Source of the DNA: Lunularia cruciata
Taxonomy: Eukaryota; Streptophyta; Marchantiopsida; Lunulariales; Lunulariaceae
Assembly: GCA_948567375.1 (NCBI GenBank)
Contig: OX419759.1
Coordinates: forward strand, 23,165,493-23,229,492
DNA: 64,000 nucleotides
Reading direction: 5' to 3'
The notes under the pieces: model-generated
Seen by the model: only the letters and a program-made list of their open reading frames with translations
Databases searched by the model: none
What the model was told of the DNA's origin: nothing
In this document: piece after piece, positions 24,087 to 34,856 of the stretch
Position numbering within the stretch: position 1 is the stretch's first letter
Layout of the letters: every line of letters starts with the position of its first letter
Program-made: the position numbers and the translations under genes

Positions 24087-24237
24087 CCATTCACCAAGAT
24101 TGGAAGCAAGGAGATCTTAAGACCAAGGAATTGTGTAAGGTTTGTGAAATGGAAGCACTTCCAAAGATATATGAGTGTAAAGGAGAAATAACATTGTTGG
24201 AGACCTTGGTGAACGATCTTGGAGAGAGTCATAGTAC
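24087..24237 (+). mobile_element. Family-A internal fragment (old copy A0), right piece
   Basis: Parallel to 35971-36121 of element A: CACCAAGATTGG, GACCAAGGAATTGTG, TTGGAGACCTTGGTGAACGA, TCTTGGAGAGAGTC. It continues exactly where the fragment ending at 17043 stopped, so the two were one piece before family B was inserted. Confidence 0.7.
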
Positions 24238-25521
24238 CACATAGTCATCAGTGCCTAAAATTGAAGTAGCTGGGCAAATGCCAGTACTCCTCGTACCAAG
24301 TTTCTGTTCAAAAGCTCATGAGTGCTAAGGGAAACTTGGTTGCTTCCAAAACTGCCGCTACAAAATGGTAGCAATGCAAAGTAAGGAAACCCTAGAACTT
24401 ATGCGGAAACCAGCAAGGTCAGGAGGAGTTTCTATAAAGCCGATCATAATTTGGTGGAAATTGGAAGGAAATGGGTACCAAAACTGTAGAATAAGCACGA
24501 GCAAGGAAAGGATGCATAATCGTGAGCACAAGAAAGGAAAGGAAAGGAATCGAGACGCACCTTGGTAATACTTGAAAGTAAACACATATTAGTAGAGAGG
24601 CAAGCAATAAAAGAAGAATTACCCAATGAGAATTATAGCCTACACGAGAGAGAAACATGTAGAAGGACAAGCTCATGAAAAGTACTAAGCTGAGAGTAGA
24701 AAGATCATTGACGAATAGGAAGAGGCAAGGAATAGCATTAGAGGAGTGTGAGAGAAGGAGAGAAATGTGTGCATGGGGTGATGTGAGGGAGAGGGGCTGT
24801 AGAATAGAGTGGGTCCCATGTAAGTAGACAAATAAGCATCCGGATTATACAAGATATCGAATATGAATTATATACAAAGACGCATATGTACAATACCAAT
24901 AGTGAGAGGTTCAAAGGCCACAGCATAATGCAATATGCGGTTGGAAACACAAGGCACACATATGAAGATACCGTGGCGACCTAAGGACGGGCATCACGTT
25001 TGTGACAGCCGGAATATCACATGGACAGACAGAACGTAGCACTTTGTGTTAAGGTATGACACACGGGATTGGAAATTGGACTCTACTAAAAATATATTAG
25101 GGGGTTTGAGAAATAGGTTTGACGGATGTCTACGGGAAAAATAACAAACTTTGTAATAATTTTTAGTGAAGTCTGTAATGTTACGAGATGGTAATAACTG
25201 AATGCTCTGTAACTTCAGTTAAGGGATATATTCAGCTAATTGCATTCATTTATAAAAATCAAATCCTACGTTATGGATGTTTTGGAACGCCATAAGTAAA
25301 TAAATGATTGTCAAAAAGAGTGACGTGTTTCCTCAAGAGGGTGGCCACGTAATCATTTAGTCACGTATTGATGATCTGGTTTTGTATTCAAGATCCAAAA
25401 TGGCCCCGCCCAACAATTCAAATTTGTAAACTGAAATTCACCACCCTCAAGAGCAAATGTGCGAGTTGTCAGGCAAGTAACAGCGGTTTTGTAGTTTCAA
25501 ATTGGTGTGGGAAATGATCAG
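24238..25521. other. No gene supported
   Basis: Mixed-composition DNA with short frames only. I found no domain, no repeat that matches the rest of the window and no convincing splice pattern. Confidence 0.5.
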
Positions 25522-26400
25522 TGCCGCCGTGCGGTGTCGTCGGGAAAATAGCTCACGTGTACACTTGAGGCTTTTGGAGTGATAAATTTTCTTTTTCTCT
25601 TCTAGTTGTTGTAAGGAGCATGGATTTATGTCAATATGTCTGGGATGTGGTTTTATGCTACCTTGCCGCGGGAGATATTTCCTATATTATTGTGAAGCCC
25701 GGAAAAAGTTATGGTGTTATTAGCTCAAGGAGTCTTTTAATCTGGCTTGAGCCAAGAAATAATGTTGGTTACACTAGCTCAGGTTTTGTTTTACGTTATT
25801 GGAGTGAAAGAGTATTTTCCTTAGTGGAGGAGCAAAAAAGAGTCTTTGAGTTGGAAATACTTGGGAGGCTTTAGAGGAGTTGTGACAATGAAAGGTTTGG
25901 AGGATAACAGCAAGAAAAAGTTAGAGGACAATGAAGGAACTCAGCTCGGGAGGAGAGGTTTTATGGGAGGATAGGGTTTTGGAGAGTCGGGGGAGAACAT
26001 GAAGAAGAGCTCAAGAGGAAAATTTAGAAGTTGGGAGACTGAGGGCTGAACAGAGAAGGATTTTTGCAAGAAGGTGCTAGAGCTTGAGACATCAAGGCAA
26101 GGGGGGGTTTTCTTCTTGAAGGAATGGAGCATGTGCAGGAGAGAGGGCTGGGAGGAAAAAAAAAATTTGCAGGAAGGTGCTAGAGCTTGAGACAGCGAGG
26201 CAAGGGAGCGTGTTTCTCTCCAAGGAATGAACAATGTGCAGGAGTGGAAGTGCTTGGACAAGAGAGTGCAATTTCACTGGGACTATTAGGGCTTGAAAGT
26301 GCAGGGGAGAGGAGGTGTTTCTCTTGAAGGAATGAACAATGTGCAGGAGTGGAAGTGCTTGGACAGGAGAGTGCAATTTTTGCAGGGACTGTTAGGGCTT
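25522..26400 (+). repeat. Element D left inverted-repeat arm
   Basis: Its reverse complement is found at 31395-32282. Shared blocks in order are GGGAAAATAGCTCACGTGTAC, GATAAATTTTCTTTTTCTCT, TAGTTGTTGTAAGGA, TGCTACCTTGCCGCGGGAGA, GGCTTGAGCCA and GCTCGGGAGGAGAGGTTTTA. The arms are very similar but not identical. The open frame 25620-25874 lies inside both arms and has no known domain. Confidence 0.85.
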
Positions 26401-26650
26401 GAAAGTGCAGGGGAGAGGAGGTGTTTCTCTTGAAGGAATGAACACTGTGCAGGAGTGGAAGTGCTTGGACATGAGAGTGCAATTTTTGCAATGACTGTTA
26501 GGCTTGAAAGTGCAGGGGAGAGGAGGTGTTTCTCTCAAAGGAATGAAGAATGGGCTGGAAAGGAAGTGCTTGGACAAGAGAGTGCAATTCTCGTAGGGAC
26601 TATTAGGCTTGAGAGTGTAGGGGAGAGAAAGGTTTTCTTCTTGAAGGAAT
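26100..26650 (+). repeat. Tandem array of ~105-bp units in element D
   Basis: The block GTGCAGGAGTGGAAGTGC and its variants recur at about 26133, 26236, 26341, 26447 and 26552, a spacing of 103 to 106 bases. Units carry GAAGGAATGAACAATG and GACTGTTAGGGCTTG. The right arm holds fewer units. The plus strand is strongly purine-rich. Confidence 0.8.
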
Positions 26651-27085
26651 GAACAAAATCAGGAGAGGAATTTTCAAGTTGGACAAGAGGGGTTTGGCAA
26701 GAGAGAAATTCTTGAGAAGTGAAGGTTTTGGACAGAGGAACAATCAAGAGAGGAATTTTTGAGTTGGACAGGAGGGGGTTTGGCAGGAGAGATATTCTCA
26801 AGAAGTGAAGGGTTTTGGACAGAGGAACAATCAGGAGAGGAATTTTTGAGTTGGACAGGAGGGGTTTTGGCACGAGAGAAATTCTCGAGGAGTGAAGGGT
26901 TTGGGCAGAGGAACAATCAGGAAAGGAATTTTTGAGTTGGACAGGAGGGGGGTTTGGCAGGAGAGAAATTCTTGAGAAGTGAAGGGTTTTGGATAGAGGA
27001 ACAATCAGGAGAGGAATTTTCGAGTTGGACAGGAGGGGGTTTGGTAGGAGAGAAATACTCAAGAAGTGAAGGGTTTGGACAGAGG
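26650..27085 (+). repeat. Tandem array of ~87-bp units in element D
   Basis: AGTTGGACAGGAGGGG recurs at about 26675, 26761, 26848, 26934 and 27022, a period of 86 to 88 bases. Each unit also has GAGAAATTCTTGAGAAGTGA and AGAGGAACAATCAGGAGAGG. This array is only on the left side. Long minus-strand frames here are by-products of the repeats. Confidence 0.8.
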
Positions 27086-28486
27086 AATGTGCAGGAGAGG
27101 AAGTGCTTGGATAGGAGAGTGCAATTTTCGCAGGGACTGTTAGGGCTTGAGAGTGCAAGGGAGAAAAAGGGTTTTCTCTTGAAGGAATGAACAATGTGCA
27201 GGAGAAGAAGTGCTTGGGAGAAGAGAAATTTTTGCAGGTCTGAAGGGCAGGCTGCAGAGTAGCAAAAGGAAACTCTCATGAATGTGAGAACATGACTAGA
27301 GAAGAGAGATTTCTGTGTAAACATGTTGATAGAGTGTTGAGAGACAGAATTGGAAAGGGAATTTTTGCAGGTCTGAAGGGTAGGCTGCAGGAGTTGCAAA
27401 AGGAAACTCTCACAAAGGAAACAGAGGGGAAGGAGTTCAGGGTTTAGGAGTTTTGCCCCGGAGAGAAGTGACCAGCATCGGATCAAGAGAAGACAACTCG
27501 GAGTTGCATTTGGATGGACAGAGAGGCAAGAGAAGGAGAAATCCCTAAAGCCGGTTTGATCTGGCCTGAGCGGAGATGGAACTGGATACGTCAGGAGCTT
27601 GGACTTTGCTGTGACAAAAGCTTATGCATTGTCTCCAATCGGAGCTGTGGACATTAATAGCGACATGACCCTTTGACCTTGATGTGGCAGAGGAATAGAG
27701 AAATTGTTCACAGTTGGACTGCTCTGAATTAACATGCAAGTGAGAGAGAACATGTTGGAGACCAACTTCAAATTTGGCTGTTATTGTTCCTTCCTTTTGC
27801 TTATTTGACAGTCATAGGGGACTTAGGTGAGTTTTGTGTGTTACTTGGAACTGATTATTTCCCAAGTGGATTCGTAAATAGTGAGATGAGGGTGTGTTGA
27901 AAGTTGTGCAATTCTTGTGGATGAATGTTGTATTTGAGAATTATGAATAGGGCCATGAAGAAGGACTTCATTGTCGGCTTCTAGTTTGGTGTGTAGCTAG
28001 CTCAAGGCATTGATCTATTTGCTTGGATTGGGTCTAGCCATACCTTGTGACCTGCCAAACAGACCCCACCAGAGCCATAAACCTCAACCCAAAGCTCAAC
28101 AAACATGAACAGGCTGCAGTGATACATTAGGTTCAGCGTCAACCCAAGAAATCCTACCAAACAGTCCTAAGAAGAGCATGCAAATAGGAGCAACTATAGG
28201 CAATTGCTCTATTACATGGAGGAAACTGCAATCATATGAAAGAACAAAGCCTACGATAAACTGCATGGGAACTTCTAACTCTTCAGCAAATAGGATAACC
28301 TAAGCATGACCAGCTAGGTGCCCGGTGCACTCTTGAGACCATCCGATCCCCTCAACATAAGTGGCAACCATGTTGGGGATTCTTGAGGCTTGTGCTTAGA
28401 CATTACGACTAGTTGGAGTTGGGGAAGGGAACAAGGACAGATTGGACTGATCTAAGTGGACAGTAGTGAGCTGTGCTGAGGTAGAG
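27086..28486. other. Element D leader, no gene supported
   Basis: One more ~105-bp type unit (27086-27190) is followed by a duplicated block, GCAGGTCTGAAGGG...GCAAAAGGAAACTCTCA, at about 27234 and 27367. From 27450 the purine bias fades and nothing recognisable is seen before the gag-like start. Confidence 0.5.
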
Positions 28487-29702
28487 ATGGGCCCAAAAGC
28501 TTCATCTGCAGCTATGACAAGGGAACATGAGATCTGGTTGATTGTCATGGCAATCATGAGAGCCATGAAGGATCAGGACGAGGAAAGAGACAGGGTGAAG
28601 GTGCAGTCTTTGCAAGTCACAAAATGTCTGCATGTTGTGGTGGACCAGCGGGATGATAAGGACGTGACTAAGTACCTGAAGGTCTACTGGAGAGAGGTTA
28701 AGCTTCATGGTCTTGATGAGAAGGTTGCCATTGCAAGGTTCCCTAAGCTGGTGGAGCTCAAAATCAGGAAGGTGGTTGAGAATTTAGTGGAAGAGACTGC
28801 AACATGGGAGGAGTTCTCACAAATGATGAAAGAAGAATTCCTATTGCAAGATGCGGATCGGGTCACCCAAGCCATGTTCTTGGACTGGGTGAACAATAGG
28901 AGCAAGAGCTTGGGGCCGCAGGATCTCCTAAGAGAATTTAATAGGAGGCTAGGACAGTTGTCAACCTGTGAGGCTAAAGCAATAAAACTATAGAGGTATA
29001 ACTATTTTTTTGCGAGCTGCAGATAGTCATTTGCGAGATGAGTTGGAATACGCACTCGATCTGCTCCAACCTGATTGGTTGGGAGCGGTAGAGTGGGGAA
29101 AGATTGAAGAGGTGGTTGTGTGGGTGAGCCGCAGGGAGAGGCAGAGAGAGCTGGATGAAGAAGCAATAGCCAAAGTGCCTATTTGGAGTAGCATGGTTGG
29201 GTCCGGGAGAGAGAAGGTGGAACAGCGAGTGAGCAAGGTGGCTAAGGAAGGAGCCGTTGACAAGATATCACAACAAATGGAGGGGCTGAAAGCTCTGACC
29301 ACCAAGGTCGACCAGCTGCAAAGTGGGAGTAGTACTGTGAGAACAATCGGAGAGAAGAGACAGCTCTATGGGTGCATGTGGTGTGACAGTAAGAGTCATG
29401 CCAAAAGGGACTGCCAAGAGCTATCAGAAGCAGTACGCAAACAGTGGGTGGAGTTTGTTGGAGAACCCGTGATGAAGAAGATAGCCTTCTATGATATTGG
29501 GGAGCCAATACCACTGAACGGTAACAGGGGAGGGATGAAGGCTCTGCTGGAAAGACACATGGGCAAACGTGAAGTAGGTATGGCAATTGCTACTTTTAGG
29601 CCTAGTGTGTATAGTGCAGTGGGTGAGATGGAAAAAAGTACAGATTTAGATGAGATGGAAAATAAGAAGAACAAATATCAAGAAGGAGAAACAGGGAGGT
29701 AG
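28487..29702 (+). pseudogene. Gag-like gene with CCHC zinc knuckle, frameshifted
   Basis: Retroelement capsid-like polyprotein. The first frame opens at ATG 28487 and has the usual gag pattern (KYLKVYWREVKLHG, TWEEFSQMMKEEFL, PQDLLREFNRRLGQL). It stops at 28993. The same protein appears to continue in another frame from 29010 (DSHLRDELEYALDLLQPDWL), so one frameshift separates the halves. A CCHC knuckle, CMWCDSKSHAKRDC, lies near 29380-29420 and fits C-X2-C-X4-H-X4-C exactly. The frame ends with TAG at 29700, right where ESF1-like sequence begins. No protease, RT or integrase follows, unlike an ordinary LTR element. Confidence 0.7.
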
Positions 29703-29714
29703 GGACAAGATGGA

Positions 29715-31240
29715 CCTCTAGTGGGAGATGCTCAAGTTTCTCAAGTTCACTATGACCCGCAATTTCAAAGATTGCCCAAAAATGAAAGCAAGGTTGGTAT
29801 AAATTCTTGGTACGCTCATAAGTTTCATGATACATGGTTTGCTGTAAAGGAGTCGGAGGTGGAATGGCCACCAAAAGCAAAGGTAGGGAAAGCTCTTACC
29901 ATTGACAAGAAGAGTGGGCAACATTTTATTGGAGGAATAGAGGCAGATAAAATTGAGAAGAGATTGAAGAAGAAAACTGAAGAACAGGGTGCTGATTTTA
30001 TCTTGCACAACAGTGTTAGGGGAGAATGGAGTTTTCAAGGGAATCACTTCAACAGAAACAGGTTGGATGACTCTGACAAGGAAGAAACTCCTCAACAAGG
30101 GTCTAGCAAGGAGCTAGTTCTTTTAGGAAAAGATGTGATGGAAGGTGTGGAGGAGAATTCTGAAGATCTCCCACCAAAAAGTCCTGACATTGGTAATGAA
30201 GCTGTGGAAGTTGACGAAGATGAGGAAAGGTATGACCAGATTCATAGTGTTGCTTCTCAAGCAGCATTGCTTCACTTGTTACTTCTGAATTGAGACAAGA
30301 TCCACTTAAAATGCATCAAATGAGGGCTTTGTTTTTCCCTTTGGGTGAAGAAGAAGAAGAAGGATCAGGATTTGATGAAGATGCAGAGGAGGAAGAAGTG
30401 TCATCATCTTCAGATAGTGAGAGTGATGCCGAAAAGGTGCGAAATGAAGAGGAGAAGGTTCTTGCCACAAATCAGGGAACTGAAAGGCTTGCACTCACAA
30501 ACATGGATTGGGGCCACACCAGAGCATTAGACTTGCCTCTAGTGCTGCGCTCTTTCCAACCGAAAGGAGGGGAAGTCAAGTCTTTGACAATATATTCATC
30601 TGAATTTGGGGTGGAGCAGATAGCAAAGGAAGCAATTTAGGGACCTCAAGGTACTTACAGCCACAACGACAACAAAATTGATGATGAAGTTGATCCTAAG
30701 AAGTTGCAGGAGTATGAGAAAGCTTTGAGGCAGAAGTTCAATCTTGACCAACTGAATGAACAAGACTTCAAAGGCTATGTGGCATCAAGTTCTGACTCTG
30801 AGCAAGAAGGCGGTAGAGTCAAAGAGGATAGGAATAGCAATATTGAGAAGGTTATTGGTAAGGAGAAAGATAAGTTGCAAGCAAAGTATCTTTTCTTGTT
30901 GTTTGAGACAGAAGGATTGGACGAGGAAAAGGTGGTGGGCAGAAATCAGAGAAAGGAAACATTGAGATAAAGTTTCACACATGACTAGATGAGCTTAGTG
31001 AGGAACTTATGGAGAAGATGAGGAAGACCAAGAGTGGTGAAATAGTATTGGAAGCCTACCTGCGCAAGAGAAGAAAAAGAAGGAAGAGGCAGCCTTCCAA
31101 AAGAAGGAAGAGAAGAAGAGGAAGGCAGGGCTTGAGTTGCTGCTCATGGATGCCGATATGGTGCAAAATGGCCAGACCAAATCAAAGCCACAAAAGGACT
31201 TGTCAAAGAAGGAAGAACAGAAGAGAAGGCAAATTGGTTG
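29715..31240 (+). pseudogene. ESF1: ESF1-like gene fragments (captured, broken)
   Basis: ESF1 is a nucleolar protein for 18S rRNA maturation. Matching blocks appear in order. They are a DPQFQRLPK-type N-terminus (29740), acidic stretches (30200-30450), ERLALTNMDWGHTRALDL and SFQPKGGEVKSLTIYSSEFG (30480-30610), then DPKKLQEYEKALR (30690-30730), KFNLDQLNEQDFKGYVASSS (30735-30795), LDELSEELMEKMRKT (30990) and KKRKAGLELLLMDADMV (31110-31165). The roughly 100 residues that normally separate EYEKALR from the FN-motif (including the RYYYAVV region) are missing at about 30731. At least two stops or frameshifts and a further frame change near 31070 break it. It runs without visible introns and directly follows the gag-like gene, so capture by an element is likely. 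Confidence 0.82.
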
Positions 31241-31394
31241 ATGTACAAGAAGATGTTTTGGGGGAAAAGGAAATGTTGGCTGAAGGGACAAGTACATTCA
31301 AGTTGTTGGATCAGAAGAAAGTACAGCTTGCCAACAAAAGGAAGGAGTTTTTGCAACAATTAGTCTACTCATGAAGGATATCAACACTCTCAAA

Positions 31395-32282
31395 GGGTCA
31401 GATCAGAGAAAATTGCACTCTCCTGTCCAAGCACTTCCACTCCTGCACATTGTTCATTCCTTCAAGAAAAACACCTCCTCTCCCCTGCACTTTCAAGCCC
31501 TAACAGTCCCTGCAAAATTGCACTCTCCTGTCCAAGCACTTCCACTCCTGCACATTGTTCATTCCTTCAAGAGAAACACCCTCCCTTGCCTTGCTGTCTC
31601 AAGCTCTAGCACCTTCTTGCAAAATTATTTTTTTCTCCCAGCCCTCTCTCTCCTGCACATGCTCCATTCCTTTGAAAAGAAAACCCCCCCTTGCCTTGCT
31701 GTCTCAAGCTCTAGCACCTTCTTGCAAAAATCCTTCTTTGTTCAGCCCTCAGTCTCCCAACTTCTAAATTTTCCTCCTGAGCTCTTCTTCCTGTTCCCCC
31801 CCCCCCCCCCCCCCCCCCCCCCGACTCTCCAAAACCCTGTCCTCCCATAAAACCTCTCCTCCCGAGCTGAGTTCCTTCACTGTCCTCTAACTTTTTCCTA
31901 CTGTTATCCCCCAAACCTTTCATTGTCACAACTCATTTAAAGCCTCCCAAGTATTTCCAACTCAAAGACTCTTTATTGCTCCTCCACTAAGGAAAATACT
32001 CTTTCACTCCAATAACGTAAAACAAAACCTGAGCTAGTGTAACCAACATTATTTCTTGGCTCAAGCCAGATTAAAAGACTCCTTGAGCTAATAACACCAT
32101 AACTTTTTTTGGGCTTCACAATAATATAGGAAATATCTCCCGCGGCAAGGTAGCATAAAACCACACCCCAGACATATTGACATAAATCTATGTTCCTTAC
32201 AACAACTAGAAGAGAAAAAGAAAATTTATCACACCAAAAGCCTCAAGGGTACACGTGAGCTATTTTCCCGATGACAGCGGCA
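31395..32282 (-). repeat. Element D right inverted-repeat arm
   Basis: Reverse complement of the left arm. It includes about two of the 105-bp units (from 31404), the AGGTTTTATGGGAGGACAGG block, and the CACGTGTACCC terminus near 32250. The plus strand is pyrimidine-rich. Confidence 0.85.
31796..31822 (+). repeat. Homopolymer of 27 cytosines
   Basis: An unbroken run of C within the right arm. The left arm has only a five-base run (TCGGGGGAG at 25990) in the same place, so the run expanded after the arms formed or is a sequencing or assembly error. Confidence 0.9.
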
Positions 32283-32342
32283 ACCAAGAAATTGATTAAA
32301 GTGCGACAATTCTCACACTAGGAGTGCAACAAACTTTTTGCA

Positions 32343-33652
32343 ATGGGAGATCAAGTACCACATTTTAGTGTAGGAGACTCCATTATTGACGACGCTGATC
32401 CAGGACCTATAGAGTCATCTTTGGATTCGTAAACTCAACAGCCATTAGGGAAATTTGGAGACTTGTTGAGGATGGCTTCTTCTGTGCCTGGCAAAACCAA
32501 GGAGGATGAACAATTTTGCATGGCAACACACTATTACAGCCAAATACTGGATTATTTGGAGGACCCCAAGCATTTTGCACAAATTCATGGTAGGAACTGC
32601 AAAAAACCCATTCAAAAATCGACCGCATTTAGTTTCATGGCAACCTTTTTGATTAGAGAGGGTATCGGATTTCCTACCTCTATGACAGGTGACAGACTTT
32701 ACAAGAAATTGTTGTGGTACATAAAACAGTACAAAGAAACTCGGGAGCTCAAGAACAAGGCTACAAGAGAAGGTCTCACCGAGAAGGAATATAGCAAAGG
32801 GTGGAGAACTATAGAAGATAAATTGAATGGAATGTGCCCGCATTTTGCAAGAATGGAAGCCATGTTTGGGAGCAGAGCAAACATAAGTCCACCGGCAATG
32901 GTAAGTTTAGGAGATTGTAATCCTAATTCGAGTGAGATTTGTGAGGTTGGCAAGGAGGAGGTCCATGAAGGTGCGCAAGAGTGCTCCCATTTCTCATCTC
33001 CTTTAGAGGTGGTGCTCCTTGACTCGGGCCCTGAGTTGGTCGTGAACACCCAAGGGGTGGAAATTTCACCAAGTCCCATGGAGAATGGAATCCTATCACC
33101 AGAGGATGAGTCTCCATTTGTTCCACCAACCGAGGACTCGCCTTTCATTACACCATCACCGCCTTAAATTTCTACAAGAGATGGATCTGATTGTGCAGAC
33201 CACAAAGGGGAACGGGACCCAAAGAGGAGGAAAGATGGAAATTCTGCAAGTAAGGTACCCAAGTTGTCACCTAGTATGTCATTGCCTCATGATTTAGCAA
33301 AAATTACCATGTTAAAGGCACATAGTATAGAATCTAGAGAGAAATTACGACTAGCTGAACTAGAAGCCACCAACATGAGGAAGAGAGAGAAACAATGCTG
33401 AGAATGGAAGCAGAGCGCGTTAGATTAGAGACAGAGAAGATGAAAATTGAAATAGAGAAAAAATTGAGCATAGATAAAAGGAAAGCTAAGGCAGACAAAC
33501 AAAAATTTAAGGAGAAGAGTTTAGAATCAAAGCGCACTCATGAAATCAAAATGAGTCTCATACAAGCAGGGAAAACTCTTGAGGAAATAAGTAACTATTT
33601 TAAAGTGCTCACTCAGGTTCAACGTCCATCATACTCTACTGATAGTGAATAG
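32343..33652 (+). pseudogene. Myb/SANT-like DNA-binding protein of PIF/Harbinger type, decayed
   Basis: Resembles the accessory protein encoded next to PIF/Harbinger transposases. From ATG 32343 the frame has an early TAA at 32430. It is then open to TAA 33165, with a trihelix-like region (32510-32880: THYYSQILDYLEDPKHFAQI, AFSFMATFLI, YSKGWRTIEDKLNGMCPHF, ARMEAMFGSRANISPP). A Pro/Ser/Glu-rich linker follows. After a frameshift near 33390, a long charged helix follows (33395-33652: ERVRLETEKMKIEIEKKLS, KMSLIQAGKTLEEISNYF). The helical tail after a W-x-x-I-E-D-K-L domain is usual for this family. It starts only 60 bases after element D. Confidence 0.65.
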
Positions 33653-33829
33653 TATACCACCATGTAACCTTTATTATGATTATAATAAAGATGAGTTATT
33701 GAAACTTGGCTATGGAAACCTGATGCAACTTGTTACTATTCAATTCCTCACAAGTTTTTGTTTTTGATGTTGTCTTTACCACTCAGTCCGTTCTTGTCAT
33801 GTCTTTCTTGCACAATAAGCCCAAGATGC

Positions 33830-34142
33830 CGCTAGTTGATGCTCATACCCGCCCAAAAAATCTGGCCTACCGCTAGTCACCACTTGTTGCCGCTCAATCC
33901 AATGGAACATGGAAAAAAACATAAAGGCAAGCAAGTTGTGTATGGTGCTCATTGGCGCTCGAAGCCGCTTGTCAGCGCTTGTAGAAGGAATTGAGCGCTC
34001 GTAGATGCTTGTGGTTGCTAGCTGCTGCTGGGTGGCCTCTAGGTAGGCGCCCGTTGATGCTCACGGCCACTCGGGTTTGCTTGACAACGCTGGGAAAATG
34101 GTCATCAAGGCACTCGTGGTCGCTGGGTGCCGCTGGGTGGCC
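33830..34142 (+). repeat. GC-rich degenerate short repeats, left block
   Basis: Recurring short words such as GCCGCTNGTTG, GGCGCTCG, GCTCGTAGATGC, CGCTGGGTGCCGCTGGGTGG, spaced about 10 to 20 bases apart. The block is cut by element A at 34143 and resumes at 40441. Confidence 0.6.
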
Positions 34143-34834
34143 TGTAACACCCATTTGTGCATGTGTGTGGTATTGTGATATTTAGCTTGGTATTACAAGT
34201 ACTTAAGAGATATTATTTATATAGAGATAAAAGATGGTTCTATATTAGTCATGGTTAGCTAAAGTTAGTCATAGCTAAGATAGAAGGGACCTTACTTTAG
34301 AGGAAGTAGAAAAGATGAGCACTACTATTTTGGATTTTAGTGTGTTGACTTGGTATTATTCCTAGGTGTTTGGCTTTGAAGAAAGAGTTGAGAACTCTTG
34401 GGCCCGCAAGCCTTTTTGTTTTGGATTCTTCTTTAGTCCAAGGATAGCCCATGTGAAGCAATCCTTGACCTAGTGGTTGGGTCAAGATAAGACCACATGC
34501 TTAGGGGAATATGCCCATGTGAATGGATATTCCTTTTTACTTTTTGACTTTACTTGACTTTTAGTTTAGTAACTTGAGTTACTATGGTAATTAGTAACTT
34601 TGGTACGTAACTATTTCACAAGTATATAAACAAGGGGTGAGGATGTACTCATCATCCTTTCATTTGCAACTATCTCTTTCTCATTGAGTTCTCTAGTGAG
34701 CAATGTCTTGAGTCTTGGAGTGTTAGCCTTGGAGGAGTATGATGGAGTTTGGGTTCCTTGCCTTCTTAGTCCATGGTGCACTACCATAATAGCCATCAGA
34801 GGTTCATCCTGAGTGAGAGACAGGCCGGCTCACA
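34143..34834 (+). repeat. Element A 5' LTR
   Basis: Begins TGTAACACCCATTTGTGCAT and ends GAGAGACAGGCCGGCTCACA. A TATATAAA box lies at 34623-34630, so transcription probably starts near 34660. Confidence 0.92.
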
Positions 34835-34838
34835 TTTT

Positions 34839-34856
34839 TGGTTCCGTTGCCGGGAT
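34839..34856 (+). promoter_or_regulatory. Element A primer-binding site
   Basis: TGGTTCCGTTGCCGGGAT lies 4 bases after the LTR. It resembles the TGGCGCCGTTGCCGGGG site used by Athila/Tat-type elements (tRNA-Asp), with a few differences. Primer identity is inferred. Confidence 0.65.

Larger units (their letters stand above)
25522..32282 (+). mobile_element. Element D: 6.8-kb unit bounded by long inverted repeats
   Basis: The left end (TGCCGC at 25522) and right end (GCGGCA to 32282) are inverted copies of one another over about 890 bases. Between them lie two tandem-repeat arrays, a gag-like gene and ESF1-like gene pieces, the genes on the plus strand. Long inverted ends with tandem subterminal repeats and captured host gene pieces resemble Pack-MULE-type DNA transposons. 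Gag plus host gene resembles transducing retroelements such as maize Bs1. No transposase and no clear target-site duplication are visible. Confidence 0.55.

Noticed and set aside
24738-24959. 73-codon minus frame
   Set aside because: Short, Leu/Ser/Thr-rich, no domain, lies in non-coding spacer.
26535-27194. Minus-strand frame of 219 codons (and 26917-27486, 189 codons)
   Set aside because: Both translate the tandem arrays; the protein is just the repeat unit in different phases, rich in Pro/Ser/Leu, and the right arm does not keep it.
25522-32282. Calling element D a Pack-MULE
   Set aside because: Inverted ends and gene pieces fit, but no target duplication of 9 to 11 bp and no MULE transposase is visible, and the gag gene does not fit.
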